64,000 nucleotides of DNA from Sphingobacteriales bacterium (GTDB taxonomy: Bacteria; Bacteroidota; Bacteroidia; Chitinophagales; Chitinophagaceae). Positions within the stretch are counted from its first letter, which is position 1; each line of letters opens with the position of its first letter. The notes under the pieces are model-generated. The model was given only the letters and a program-made list of their open reading frames with translations, made no database searches and had not been told where the DNA came from. The stretch spans positions 638,687-702,686 of the forward strand of contig JADJGB010000010.1 of NCBI GenBank assembly GCA_016708305.1. The letters are read 5' to 3'. Both the position numbers and the translations under genes were made by a program. Of this stretch, positions 53,416 to 64,000 are shown one piece after another.

Positions 53416-55514
53416 TTAATTATTTTCATTGTTTTCAAAAAGTTTTTTTCCAAAGTGATCAATCATCCTATTATATGCTTCTGAAGCAGCGCCATTGCCC
53501 CAATCATAAATGGTAAATTCGCCAATCCCCAAACCTTCTTTGTTGCTTTCACCGCCGTGTCCATAGTTTTCCATCATAAAGCCATAGTCCTCCTTTCCAA
53601 AAAAAAGGCCACCTTTTTCCCATTGTATTTTGTTTCGGGGTTTTCGGGACAATACATCATGGTAAATGAAGCTCTCATTGCCGCAACACCACGTTCTACA
53701 TATTCGCTTATGCCCAATCCTTTGCCATATTGAATAATCACTCGGCAAAAAGGCTTTGCCTTGCGTCATTCCATTCTCCGTCTGCATTTAAAACGCCGAA
53801 ACCACCCAATACTTTGATGGGTATGAAATAAGGCTGCCAGGATGCCTGTGTCATCAAAAGCTCGTCCAATGTGCGTTGTCCCAAATTGAGATAATACTTA
53901 TTTTTTGTAGCATGATAGCTTTTCAATAATGCCTGCGCTGTCCAGAACATTGAAAAATTATTCTGCTTGTACATATATTTCTCCATAGTTTATTACCCAC
54001 CCAATAATCAGCCCCTACTCTTGAACAAGACCAATAGGTTTCAAAATCTTCCCACCGGCCTTGAAGTATAATCTGCTTTGCTACAGCATTCATCGCCTTT
54101 AACGCTGATTCCTTATATTTTTTGTTTTTAGTAATTGCATAAAGTGAAAGCAAAAAGCTTATAGTCATGGAAACTTCAGAAGATTTGGTCAGGTAATCCA
54201 TTGGCATTAAAGTTCTGATATCCAACCATGAAGGGAAAAAACCGTTTTTATACTGTAAGGTCAATAGAGAATCTGCATAGCTAATTGCATAGTCTAACAA
54301 TCTTTCATCTTTCTCCAATTCATTATACCATTCCAGCATAATATTGGCAGTCCAACTCATATCCAAAATATGAAAAGGAGAATTTTTAGGGTCACCGGTA
54401 TAAGGATTTCTATTGGAGTTGCCCCAAAAATAGGTATCCCACCCTTTGCTCCTGTTTACCCACTTATCATCTATATTCACACGCTCCATATCCGTACCAA
54501 TCAAACCATAGAAAAACCTTTTTCTTTGGGAAACGAAAGCGCTAATTCTTTTGTCATCAGCGCCTTATTTCTGAGTTCTTCATTATTTGTTCTTCTTGCA
54601 TATCTGTATAGCCCGCTCGCTGACCTTAAGGAACTAAACCATGCCTGATTCCAAATAGAACGAAACTCTCTTTCATCTACCACACCCTTAAAATTAGGAC
54701 TTTGAGTGACATTAACTATAAAAACAGGCGCTCCTACCCTCTTTCCATCTAGTTCAAATTCCTGCCAAACCTGGCTTTTCCAGCTTTTAAACGCCCAATT
54801 GTAGGTATGTACCACATAAGGCTCCATGCTCCCTTTTGACGGATTGCCTTTACTTAGAAGATTTTTTCCCCAACGTTGCCAGAAAAAAGATGCAACTTCT
54901 CTAAACGGGTTTTTCACAACGTCATTATCTGTAAAGCATTTGATAAAAAAAGCAAATTTTATAATCCCTGAAGGATAGGCAGCCCCTACTTTTCTTTCAA
55001 AAATGACATGGTCTGTAGCCTTACTATTACTCATGCCAAGTGTTAGTGTGTTTTCAGGAACATTCATATCCATATACCAGCCTACCGATTGCATTTGATT
55101 TATTAGATCAACATCAGGTATAACCATTAACACCTTAATATTGTCTGAAGCAATGAGTGCCGGCTGCCTGAAAACGTGCTGGGCAATAATATTTCTGTCT
55201 GTAGGAGTAACATGAGGCGCCCAATTGAAAATAGGAAGAAATGAAGGATTTATATCAATTCGCCAATCATCTTGTTGTACATCCTTTTTGAGATAAAATG
55301 AAAGTTCAATACGTATAGTATTTTGGTCAATGGGATCAATTTTTATACTCCCCCTTTCTTTGCCAAGAAAATCATAGCTTATTCTATTTATTGCTTTATT
55401 AAGCGAATTATTGAATTTTGATTTGGGAATATCAATTTTAGTCTGCGCCTCCACATTAAGAGAAAACAACAATGTTGTAAAAATAATAGATTTATAGATT
55501 ATCTTAAACCTCAT
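53416..55514 (-). pseudogene. Secreted protein with beta-sandwich and helical-toroid regions, glycosidase-like, frameshifted
   Basis: About 700 residues if joined. Start chosen at 55514 (MRFKIIYKSIIFTTLLFSLN, then VEAQ, a signal peptide). Residues about 25-230 look like a beta-sandwich (RIELSFYLKKDVQQDDWRID), then WNQAWFSSLRSASGLYRYAR, ILDMSWTANIMLEWYNELEK, TISFLLSLYAITKNKKYKES and MFWTAQALLKSYHATKNKYY form repeating helical hairpins, as in six-hairpin glycosidases and polysaccharide lyases. Breaks near 54500, 53990 and 53770. The family and substrate are not identified; the setting suggests a glycan-cutting enzyme. Confidence 0.6.
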
Positions 55515-55612
55515 AATACAAAACAAATTACTTTAATATAAATATATTCCGATTGTGTATTTTCCATTTTACCCGAACAAATACAATTTTTTTAGCAAAA
55601 AGTCTCATTCAT

Positions 55613-56986
55613 TTAATCTCTGTCCACAATTTCAGCTCTCATCAAAAAACACATTGTATGGCTCCCACATAGATAAATTAAGTACAAAATATTTCCTTTT
55701 GCAGACAATGGATGAAGATATGGCCCATAGTGCATTGGATAGTCATCGGGAGAAACCAATTTCACAACTTCGCTCCAAGTCCCTGTTATTTCTTTTGCGG
55801 TTCGAAGACTGACAAAACCATGCCCGATATCACCATAAACAATAATCCATTTACCTATTGTTTCATTGAACAAAAACGACAGTTCTCCTACCGTTCCCGG
55901 TATTAATACTGACGCATTATTTTCATTGCCTTTCATCCAAATTCCGGAATCGCCATTCCAATATTCATAATTATTCTGAATTTCAATATCGCTTTCTCTA
56001 AACCTTGCCAGATAAGCCGGCTTATCCCGATAAGCCGGCGTACCTATCATATATACATAACCGTCTTTTTTATAATAACCGGCCAATGCAAACCGGCTGT
56101 CGGCAGGGAATAGGACTGTTTCTACTTTGGACCAGTGTTGTCCATCATCATCAGACTTGTACAGCCCTGAATAATAAAACTTCACTCCTGCCAAAATTGG
56201 ATCAGTATTAAAATAATGAACGTAATCCTTGCCATTAGCCCTTACAGCAGCGGTAGGAATAGAGGTAGGTAGCCCGGCTTTACGACCGGCGATCATTTCA
56301 ATTGCACTGCTTCCACCCTCAGTAGCCATATTAGTAAAAACAATACCACTATCTAAATTTTTTGAATGCGAAAAGCCCAAAACATTACTTCTCCAATTGC
56401 CTCCATTGGGTCCCGGGTTTTTAGCATTGGGTTTAAAATCCCGCCCAAAAGTATCTCCAAAAAATATACCATATTTACCAGGATTCATCTCCCAGATTAT
56501 GCCCAGATCTGTACCTCCCACATCCCATCTTGAAGCGGTATTATTAGGATTTGAAAAATCTTCTGAAGCCAGAGAGCTACCTGTAACTCTTGCTATCCTT
56601 TTTAGGTCTTTTACAAACAAGCCTCGCTTATTGATAATGCTTACAAATTTATTTTCTGATTTTGTGCGATCAAAATATGAAATACTGAAAACAAGTTCAA
56701 ATAACTCGGGGTCGCCTGGTTTCACTTCACATCTGTAATTGTAATTAAGTGTGAGTTCTGATTTTTGAATTTTTTGTGAGAAAATACCACTCCCGCTTTT
56801 TTGAATTAGCAAATAATCAATATCATCAATTTTATCAAATATAATTTCAATAGAAACAAAGCCTGATCCATCAGGAAAAAAATTATTTCCAGTTATCCTT
56901 AACTGACTTTTAGGTGTACCGTCTTGAGTTTTAATATTTTCTTTTTTATTGCAAGAAATAAGAAGCAGGAACAATAAATACAACAT
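55613..56986 (-). CDS. DUF4185-domain lipoprotein a (possible GH183-like)
   Basis: 457 residues from the ATG at 56986, chosen because MLYLLFLLLISCNKK is a lipoprotein leader; an in-frame extension to 57064 lacks leader features. Residues about 20-140 form an Ig/IPT-like beta domain; DUF4185 follows from IARVTGSSLASEDFSNPN with the block WDVGGTDLGIIWE and GIFFGDTFG, and repeated blades (GLYKSDDDGQHWSKVE, AGYYKKDGYVYMIGTPAYRD). Some DUF4185 proteins are endo-D-arabinanases (GH183). Intact. Lies 91 bases downstream of its paralogue. Confidence 0.88.
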   Translation of the reverse strand: MLYLLFLLLISCNKKENIKTQDGTPKSQLRITGNNFFPDGSGFVSIEIIFDKIDDIDYLLIQKSGSGIFSQKIQKSELTLNYNYRCEVKPGDPELFELVFSISYFDRTKSENKFVSIINKRGLFVKDLKRIARVTGSSLASEDFSNPNNTASRWDVGGTDLGIIWEMNPGKYGIFFGDTFGRDFKPNAKNPGPNGGNWRSNVLGFSHSKNLDSGIVFTNMATEGGSSAIEMIAGRKAGLPTSIPTAAVRANGKDYVHYFNTDPILAGVKFYYSGLYKSDDDGQHWSKVETVLFPADSRFALAGYYKKDGYVYMIGTPAYRDKPAYLARFRESDIEIQNNYEYWNGDSGIWMKGNENNASVLIPGTVGELSFLFNETIGKWIIVYGDIGHGFVSLRTAKEITGTWSEVVKLVSPDDYPMHYGPYLHPLSAKGNILYLIYLCGSHTMCFLMRAEIVDRD

Positions 56987-57077
56987 TAGTTTTTTGCATT
57001 TAAAATATTTTTTGTCCAAAACCAGAAAATCCACAAAATTCATTTCATTAATAATATATATCAATTGAACAATATTT

Positions 57078-58539
57078 TTACTTATCTGATAATTCTACTT
57101 TCATGAGGAATACATTATAAGGCATCCACATAGACATCGTAAAATACAAAAAATCTCCTTTAGCCGACAATGGATGAAAATAAGAACCATAAAGTTGCGG
57201 ATATTGAGCGCCTGTGGCTAATACAAAATTAGTACCCCAAGGCCCTGTTATTTCATCTGCTATCCTCATTGTAATATTATATTCGGCGGCATTAAAATAA
57301 GCAATAATCCATTTTTTATAGGTTGAATTATAAATCAAAGAAAGTTCACCCACTGACCCGCCAATTATAATTGAAGCCTGATTTTCATTGCCCTTTATCC
57401 ATGTTTTTGTATCTCCATTCCAATATTCATAATTTTCGGGTTTTTCAATATCTGTCTCTTTAAATCTGGCAAGATAGGCGGGTTTATTTCTATATGTGGG
57501 AGTGCCAATCATGTAAACAAAACCATCCTTTTTATAATAACCCACTAATGCAAAACGACTATCACCTGGAAAAGTAACTGCATCAATCCGCGACCAGTTT
57601 TTACCATTGTCTGCCGACTTGTACAAAGCAGAGTATTTTGTTGATAAATTTGGATTCCAACTGTTTACTTTGAAGCAATGCACATAATCAATTCCATTCA
57701 CTCTTATTGCGGCGGTGGGTATTAAAGAAGTGCTGCCGGCAGTGGCGCCAATTAATAATTCTTTCGCTTTCCCATCAAAACCTGTTACCATATTGTCAAA
57801 AACAATCCCCTGATCAAGATCCTTGTTTTTTGAAAAACCGAGTACATTACCTCTCCAGTTTCCTCCATTAGGCCCAGGGTTTGAAGGATTTGGCGTAAAA
57901 CTACTGCCAAAAGTATCTCCGAAGAAAATTCCGTAAACGCCAGGTCTGTTTCCCAGATAATCCTAAATCAGTTCCTCCCACATCCCAAACCTGGTCTGTG
58001 CTATTGGGGTTGATTAACCCCTCCCCTGAAATTGAACGTCCTGTTACTCGTGCAATTCGTGTTACATTTTTAACCAAAAGCCTTTCCCTTGTACTGTCGC
58101 CTCCATTGATGACTTCTCCCTTTTTGTTTGTAACCTGAACGACCTGACTTTTTGATTCTGTTTTATCAATATACCTAACATTAAAGGCCAGATCAAAAGT
58201 CTTAGGATCATCGTTTTGAATATTATAAATATATCGATAACTGGTAGCCAATTGATTTCGTGATATCTGTTCGGAAAAAATGCCGGCTCCGCTTTTTCTA
58301 ACCTGTAAATATTCAATATCGCTCAGTCCGCTAAATGTAATATCAATTTCCACACGACCATCATTATCAGACGATGCCTTTGTATTACTTATATTAAAAG
58401 TACTGTGATTCTTTGAAGGTGGCTGACCACCACCTCCTCTTTCCTTTTTACAGGAAGAAGCCAAAAAGATAATCACAAAGATTATATTATACCATCTGAT
58501 AATTCCGTGAGCCATAGCACCTTTCAATAATTTCACCAT
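57078..58539 (-). CDS. DUF4185-domain lipoprotein b, frameshifted
   Basis: Paralogue of the next gene, about 487 residues if joined. Leader GIIRWYNIIFVIIFLASSC with lipobox Cys, a glycine-rich linker (ERGGGGQPP), an Ig/IPT-like domain, then the DUF4185 block WDVGGTDLG followed by a break near 57962 and another near 57940. The frame resumes at VYGIFFGDTFGSSF and continues NVLGFSKNKDLDQGIVFDN to the stop. The shared layout with gene a shows a tandem duplication that kept all domains. A 13-bp hairpin separates it from susD3. Confidence 0.87.
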
Positions 58540-58559
58540 TCAAAATTTCGAAAAGATAT

Positions 58560-58592
58560 ATTTAAGAGGAATATTTGTAATTCCTCTTAAAT
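58560..58592. terminator. 13-bp hairpin between susD3 and the DUF4185 genes
   Basis: ATTTAAGAGGAAT (58560-58572) pairs perfectly with 58580-58592 around a seven-base loop. On the minus strand it follows the susD3 stop by 28 bases, with only a weak T-tract, so it may be a partial terminator or processing site lowering expression of the downstream enzymes. Confidence 0.65.
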
Positions 58593-58620
58593 AATCAAAT
58601 TAATATCTCAAAGTTCGCAA

Positions 58621-60382
58621 TTAATACCCAACATTTTGAGTATAATTACCTTTTGCCCAATTTATCTGGTTCTGCGGAATGGGCAAAAACTCGTCTCTTC
58701 CCTTTGAAAAACGTGCCGGGCTGTAATAAGCTCTTCTTGGCTTTTCTGCTGCAAAGTAATCATTCATCGTCTTTTCTAATATCCCCCAACGTTGAAGATC
58801 AAAAAATCTACGTCCTTCACCGGCCATTTCTAATCTCGCCTCCCATTGCAAAGCTTTCCAGGCAAATTCTTTTGTCCAGTTGCAATTAACCCCCGGTTTA
58901 TAATTTTCAACTTTATAGTTCATTACAGGATTGCCATTTGCCATTCGTAAAAGACCTATGCTGTTGGCAGCTCTTGTTCTAATTTTATTTATAGGGACTA
59001 ATGCTTCTGTTATACGATCCAACTGAATTAGAATTTCGGCTTGCCATAATAACACTTCGTCATAACGAAGAATTCGTTGGTTCATTGAGTTGAACTGCCA
59101 TCCGTCATAAAGCAAACAGCCACAATCAGGTCGCACCAACTCCTTTTGGGATTTAAGATAACCATAATCAGCTGCATCACGGATTGCTTCTTTTGTAAAA
59201 ATCAGATTAGAATTATACTTATAAGGCTGACCAGGTGCCACAATGGTATGATTGAAGCGCGTCCCATGTATATTTATTAAAATAAACTGATGCGTTATTT
59301 AGGCTATACTCATCATTATTATAGGTATCAAACATTGGAAGGCCATCTGCACCGGTTTTAAAGGCATTGGCTGTTGAATAACTTATCTGGTGAAAACCGC
59401 AACAAATAAAACCGGCCCAATTCCAGGGATGGAACAATCCTTCATTTCTGTTGATCTTACCACCTGTACTACTCCCATCCTTTAATGAAAACTGCAATTC
59501 CCATAAAGATTCCTTGGTATTATTGTCGTATTGAGGTTGAAAATTATTTCCAAAATCGGGCTCTAAGGCTACCTTACTACCTTCTTGCGCAGTTAATTTA
59601 TTAATATAAGTTAATGCCTCTTCCAGTCTGGCTTTATTGATATTCACTACCTGATTATTTCCATCTTGTTCATACGCCATAAAAAGAAGGGCCTTTGCAA
59701 CCATTGCTGTAGCAGCATTTTTATCTACGCGGCCTTTATCATCCTGCACCATTGGGAGTAATGATTCAGCCGTTTTAAAATCATCTGCAATATGTTGCCA
59801 TAGATATAAATCATTAGGCTCCTTAATTTCTCTGTTGGGTATTGCCTCAAAATCAGCAGTTGTGCCAACTACCTTCTCATCAATATAAGGAACATACTTG
59901 AAGAGTTGCTTCAGTGTCATATATACAAACGAGCGGATAAACATTGCTTCACCTATTCTTGAATTTTTAGCAGGCATTTGTTGATCATTGAATTGTTGCG
60001 CATGACGAATGGCCGTGTTGCACCTTTGAATAATTTGATAACAGACATACCAGGGATAATCAATTGGCCAGTTGTTTGGATTCACATTTACAAACAATTC
60101 CATATCATGCCATCCGCCTAAATCCCAGGTACCGCCACCGGCCTTATAAGAATCATCAGACCGAATAGAACCAAATAATTTAGACTGAAAAGGGGCATCC
60201 AAAGAGCCTACATCCGTCAGTCTGGCATAGGCAGCAGTTACAAATCCGTCAACATCTTTTGGCGAATTTAATATATTGTCATCCAAAACCTGTTTTGGAT
60301 TCACATCAAGATACCTGCCACATCCTGCAGAAAAAAGAAATATAAGCAGGACACTTGCGAAGATTATATTATTTTGTTTCAT
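58621..60382 (-). CDS. SusD/RagB-family lipoprotein 3, one frameshift
   Basis: About 587 residues. Leader MKQNNIIFASVLLIFLFSAG with lipobox Cys (GCGRYLD), then the SusD core: DVNPKQVLDDNILNSPKDVD, VCYQIIQRCNTAIRHAQQF, SRIGEAMFIRSFVYMTLKQL and, near the end, RRFFDLQRWGILEKTMNDYF and DEFLPIPQNQINWAKGNY. The frame breaks near 59265 (HCGTWSAL and stop against HTIVAPGQPYKYNSNL). RDEFLPIPQ-type endings are typical of the RagB/SusD domain. It lies downstream of susC3 and partners it. Confidence 0.93.
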
Positions 60383-60418
60383 TTTGTAAATTTTTAAAAG
60401 TTATATTCACTCCTAATG

Positions 60419-63400
60419 TTACAATAAGCGGGTTAAATATCCGTATGAAGGCATTTCAGGATCGAAGGCTTGGTAAATTTGTTTTTGCCCCATGATTTTT
60501 TAATGTTAAAACATTCTGTGCCATTAAATAAGTACGAAATTTTTGAATGTTTAGTCTGCTGGTCATGTTTTTAGGAATGGAATAACCCAATTCAATATTC
60601 CTTAGTTTTAAATAAGACCCACTTTCTACAAAATAGCTCGACAGCCTCACTTCCCCATTTGTTGTTACATTTGTAGCGGCAGGCATGTTGGATTTTGTAT
60701 TATCAAAATACCAGGCATCATAAATGTCAGTAGGGTGATTTTTCCCCGAAGGCAAACTAATTCCCCACAGGTTTGATTCATATTTCCATTGGTCCACTAC
60801 ATCATTTCCAAATACACCCTGTAGGAAAAAGTTCAAATCAAAATTGCGATAATCAAAATTGAAAGTGAGCCCTCCAAAAAAATCGGGGTCTAAAACAGCA
60901 ATATAAGCCCTATCCGATGCTTCCTTAATGGCTCCATCACCATTAACGTCTTTATAACGAATGCGACCTATTGCCGCTCCGGTTTGGGTAGCATGGTTAG
61001 CTACATCTTCCTGAGTCCTGAATATTCCATCTGCTATTAAGCCATAAAGTACATTTGGAGTCATTCCTATCACATTATCATCCAATCCATTTCCTGGATA
61101 TTTGTTGATTACATCTTTTGGAATGTCAATAATCTTTGTCTTATACGTTCCGCCATTGGCAGAAGCAGAAAACTGCAATTTATTAGATGGATTATTTCTA
61201 TATGTTAATTCAAATTCCATTCCTTTATTGTTCATACTGGCGCCATTTATCCAAGGCTCGCCGCCCTCTCCCATTGCTGCTATATAAGGAGTCCGCACTA
61301 GAATATCCTTTGTCTTTTTAAAATAATAACCCAATGATCCTGCCAGCCTTCTGTTAAATAAACTATAATCCAACGCTATATCAACCTGGGAGGTAGTTTC
61401 CCATTTTAGTTTGGGATTTCCTATCCATACTCTATAGAACCCCGATTCAATTTGTCCCGTTTCGTTTCCCTTAATGGGGTAAGCTGTTGCAGTATAATTG
61501 GTAGAAAAAGGAGTAGTAGTATATCCCCTTGGCAACCCCTGCACACTGCCATTTTCTCCCCAGCTGGCCCTAAGTTTCAAATCAGAAACAAAGCTTACGT
61601 TTTTCATAAATTCTTCTTCATTCAATCTCCATCCGGCAGACACGGCAGGAAAAACACCATAGCGATTACTGGCGCCAAAAAGTGATGACCCATCACGTCG
61701 AATAGTAGCAGACAGTAAATATTTATTATCATAAGCATAATTTGCTTTGGCAAAAAGTGAATAATAAGTATATTCATCCGCAGAACTTCCCAAACTTTGC
61801 TTGCTGCCTGTAGCCACGGATATACCGGCGAAATCTCTGTCTTCCAAAAACAGGCCCTCTCGTCTTGCGCTGAACCCTTCAAAAAAATATCGGGTAAACT
61901 CGGAACCGACAACAGCATTTACATCATTTTTACCTTTGGAAAGTTTATATGAGAGTGTATTTGTCCAAACATAATCTATTCGGTGCCACTGGTCATTTCC
62001 TACAAAGTTCTCTCCATTACTTGATCTGGCACCTGTTTCGCTCCATTTTTTATCAATTCTTCTTGAATATCCATTTGTATAATCAATCCCAAATTGAGTA
62101 CGGGCAGAAATTCCCTTGAAAATATCCAAATCGGCATAACCATTAGCAATCGTCTTAATAAAATGATTATAATTATCCTTATCGTTGGTTAGCACTCTTA
62201 CCGGATTACTGAAATCATCAAAACCTGCAGCGCCTGCCCAACCTCCATTAACATCATGAATCGGCACAGAGGGAGGCATAATCATAGCAGAATACTGCTG
62301 ACTTCTATCTCTGAGTTTTAAATAAGTAAGAGTTAAGTTTTCGCCAACCCTTAATCGATTTTTAATCAAGCTGTATTCATTATTGGCTCTTAATGAGTAT
62401 TTTCTAAACGAAGTATAAATTTGCGTCCCTTCAGCATTATAATATCCTACCGAAAAGAAGCTTTTGGATCTCTCATTGCCACTGGATACAGATACCTGAT
62501 GATTGGTTCTTATTCCGGTTTGAAGAATTTCATCCAGCCAATTTGTATTGGTTGTTGGCACTTTATTATTGGGGTCCAGAAATTCGGTTAAAGAAATATC
62601 ATCCAATATGGCTAACCCTTTTTCATTTCTATGCCATACAAAATTATATGCATTTTTTGGTAGTGCAGGTTCAAGAGCCGTTCCATAAGTTTTTTCATCG
62701 TAGGCTGCAGCTCTAAACGCCATTATCCCATAACCCCTTGCATCCATTAAAGAGGGTTTATTTACAATTTTTTCCACCCCTGCACTTCCATCATACGAAA
62801 CAGTTGTCCTTCCTACTTTTCCTTTTTTTGTTTCAATCAGGATAACACCTCCTGAGGCGCGAGCGCCATATATACTGGCAGATGCCGCATCTTTCAACAC
62901 CTGAATTGAGGCTATGTCGCTTGCATTAATGTCATTCAGATTAAGCGCTTCCAATGGCATCCCATCCAAAACCATCAATGGCTGCACCGAGCCTGAGAGT
63001 GATGTAATGCCACGAATCTGAATATTGATTTGCTCCGTTGGGTTTCCTCCATTGTTTTTAATAAATACTCCTGACAGTTTTCCTTGCAATGATTTTAAGG
63101 CATTACTTCCAGGATTGTGTGCAATGTCGCTGGCGTTGGCAAGTGCCACCGAGCCCGTCAAATCCTTTTTTGGCTGCATCATGTAACCAATGTTTACCTC
63201 TTCCAGCATGCTGCTAAGCTCTTTCAGGCTTACGTCAATTCTTGAATGGCCATTTACTACCTGTTCTGTAACCTCCTTGCCGGTAAATGAAAATACCAAA
63301 ATTTGATTATCTGAATCAATAATAATTTGATATTCTCCTTTTTCATCTGTTGTGGTTCCTCTATTGGTTCCTTTTATTTGAACAGATGCCCCAATAAGTG

Positions 63401-63557
63401 GTTCTCCAGTAACTTCGGCAGATACCTTTCCCTGAACTATCCTGTTTTGGCAGAAACCATTATTTGGGAACAGTATTCCCAAAGTGATTAAAATCGAGAA
63501 AAGACTGCCAAAGCATAACAGATGCTTGAATTTGAAATTTAGTCTCATTTGTCTCAT
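60419..63557 (-). CDS. SusC/RagA-family TonB-linked transporter 3, frameshift near the C-terminus
   Basis: About 1045 residues. Leader (HLLCFGSLFSILITLGILFP ... GFCQ), regulatory-like domain (GKVSAEVTGEPLIGASVQIK), plug with the SusC signature VLKDAASASIYGARASGGVI, and a complete barrel. One base change near 60470 gives the ending NLPSLRS; in the neighbouring frame the true end reads FDPEMPSYGYLTRLL with a stop at 60419. Two ATGs are possible (63557, 63548). First gene of the cluster running to 52474, so it probably imports the oligosaccharides made by the downstream enzymes. Confidence 0.94.
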
Positions 63558-64000
63558 TTTTTATAAGTGATAAAATAGATAATATTTTAATTTAAACGTT
63601 TAGCTATAATGTATATACTAAAAGCCATTCTTAATATATTAATCAATTAGGTGTACCTTACCATTAAATGCTCAAAAAAGAACCAACAACAATTTCCAAA
63701 ACATCCGGACATTGCTCTGAGATTTGAACTCCATTTTCACAATTACAGTCCCTTTCTTGGAGATACACTTTAGCTCCCACCTTGCGAAAAATGAGTGTGA
63801 AATACATAATGGAAATTCCCCTCACCTTGGCTACAAATTACCGTTTCTTGTCAAATAACAAGTCCCCATGTCCTACTACCTGCCCGGTTAATATTAATGT
63901 CAACTTAAAATCGGATTATTTCATATTTTGCCCTTGGCCCTTCAATATTCCCACTGGTGGCATATCCCAAAGCTTGGAGTTAGGGTTTTGAAAATGGTTT
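63558..64000. other. Upstream region of susC3, no gene recognised
   Basis: AT-rich promoter region with the palindrome at 63593, then about 380 bases with stops in all frames that I read. A plus-strand frame at 63782 has no familiar features. On the minus strand near 63960-63900 short phrases (GYATSGNIEGPRAKYEIIRF) could belong to a truncated gene beyond the window, but this is not supported. Confidence 0.5.
63593..63602. promoter_or_regulatory. Palindrome TAAACGTTTA upstream of susC3, LacI-operator-like
   Basis: A ten-base perfect palindrome with central CG, 36 bases upstream of the susC3 ATG. AAACGTTT cores are common in operators of LacI-family regulators. No LacI gene is in the window, and the ten-base match could occur by chance. 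Confidence 0.4.

Noticed and set aside
63782..63991. Plus-strand frame of 69 codons at the window end
   Set aside because: Rich in Pro, Cys and Asn without pattern, no leader or start context; treated as non-coding.

Overview
The window looks like a Bacteroidota chromosome, most likely Chitinophagaceae or a close relative. This rests on AT-rich DNA, three SusC/SusD pairs, lipoprotein signals of the SCKK type, few visible Shine-Dalgarno sites and TAnnTTTG-like promoter boxes; no 16S or marker-gene search was possible. Many genes carry single-base indels, mostly in short homopolymers, including genes a cell would not easily lose (clpC, sbcC, a ferredoxin oxidoreductase). I take much of this to be unpolished sequence. 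I use 'pseudogene' only where disruption is heavy or has a visible biological cause, and 'CDS' where one or a few indels break an otherwise normal gene.

Layout. 1-3.9 kb: three head-to-tail copies of one IS with DDE transposase genes, all frame-broken. 4-11.5 kb: housekeeping genes (GtrA-like protein, argS, rnz, a STAS protein, clpC, deoC). 11.5-14.4 kb: a small secreted-protein gene split by an IS66-family element with an exact 8-bp target duplication. 14.4-28 kb: prolyl oligopeptidase, a coiled-coil membrane protein, an Mrr-type endonuclease with an internal stop, an unknown secreted protein, an RluD-type pseudouridine synthase, an L-rhamnose mutarotase, a decayed S9 peptidase, and sbcC-sbcD. 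28.2-31 kb: a four-subunit 2-oxoacid:ferredoxin oxidoreductase operon whose gamma gene has lost its N-terminal nucleotide-binding part. 31-34 kb: a small lipoprotein, a gamma-glutamyltranspeptidase remnant, a transposase relic and an APC permease.

34-50 kb holds two tandem ROK regulator-susC-susD operons. The ROK gene and the first codons of susC are almost identical in the two copies, while the rest of susC and susD differs. Between the operons lies a group II intron with no reverse transcriptase gene. It sits directly behind the rho-independent terminator of the upstream operon and is itself interrupted by a second IS66 copy with an 8-bp target duplication.

50-63.6 kb is a polysaccharide-utilisation region. 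A GH20 beta-hexosaminidase gene (+) converges on a minus-strand cluster: susC-susD, two tandem DUF4185 lipoproteins, a large secreted protein with helical-toroid features and another lipoprotein. Some DUF4185 proteins are endo-D-arabinanases (GH183), so this cluster may bind, import and degrade a furanosidic or amino-sugar glycan. A palindrome resembling a LacI-family operator lies just upstream of this susC.
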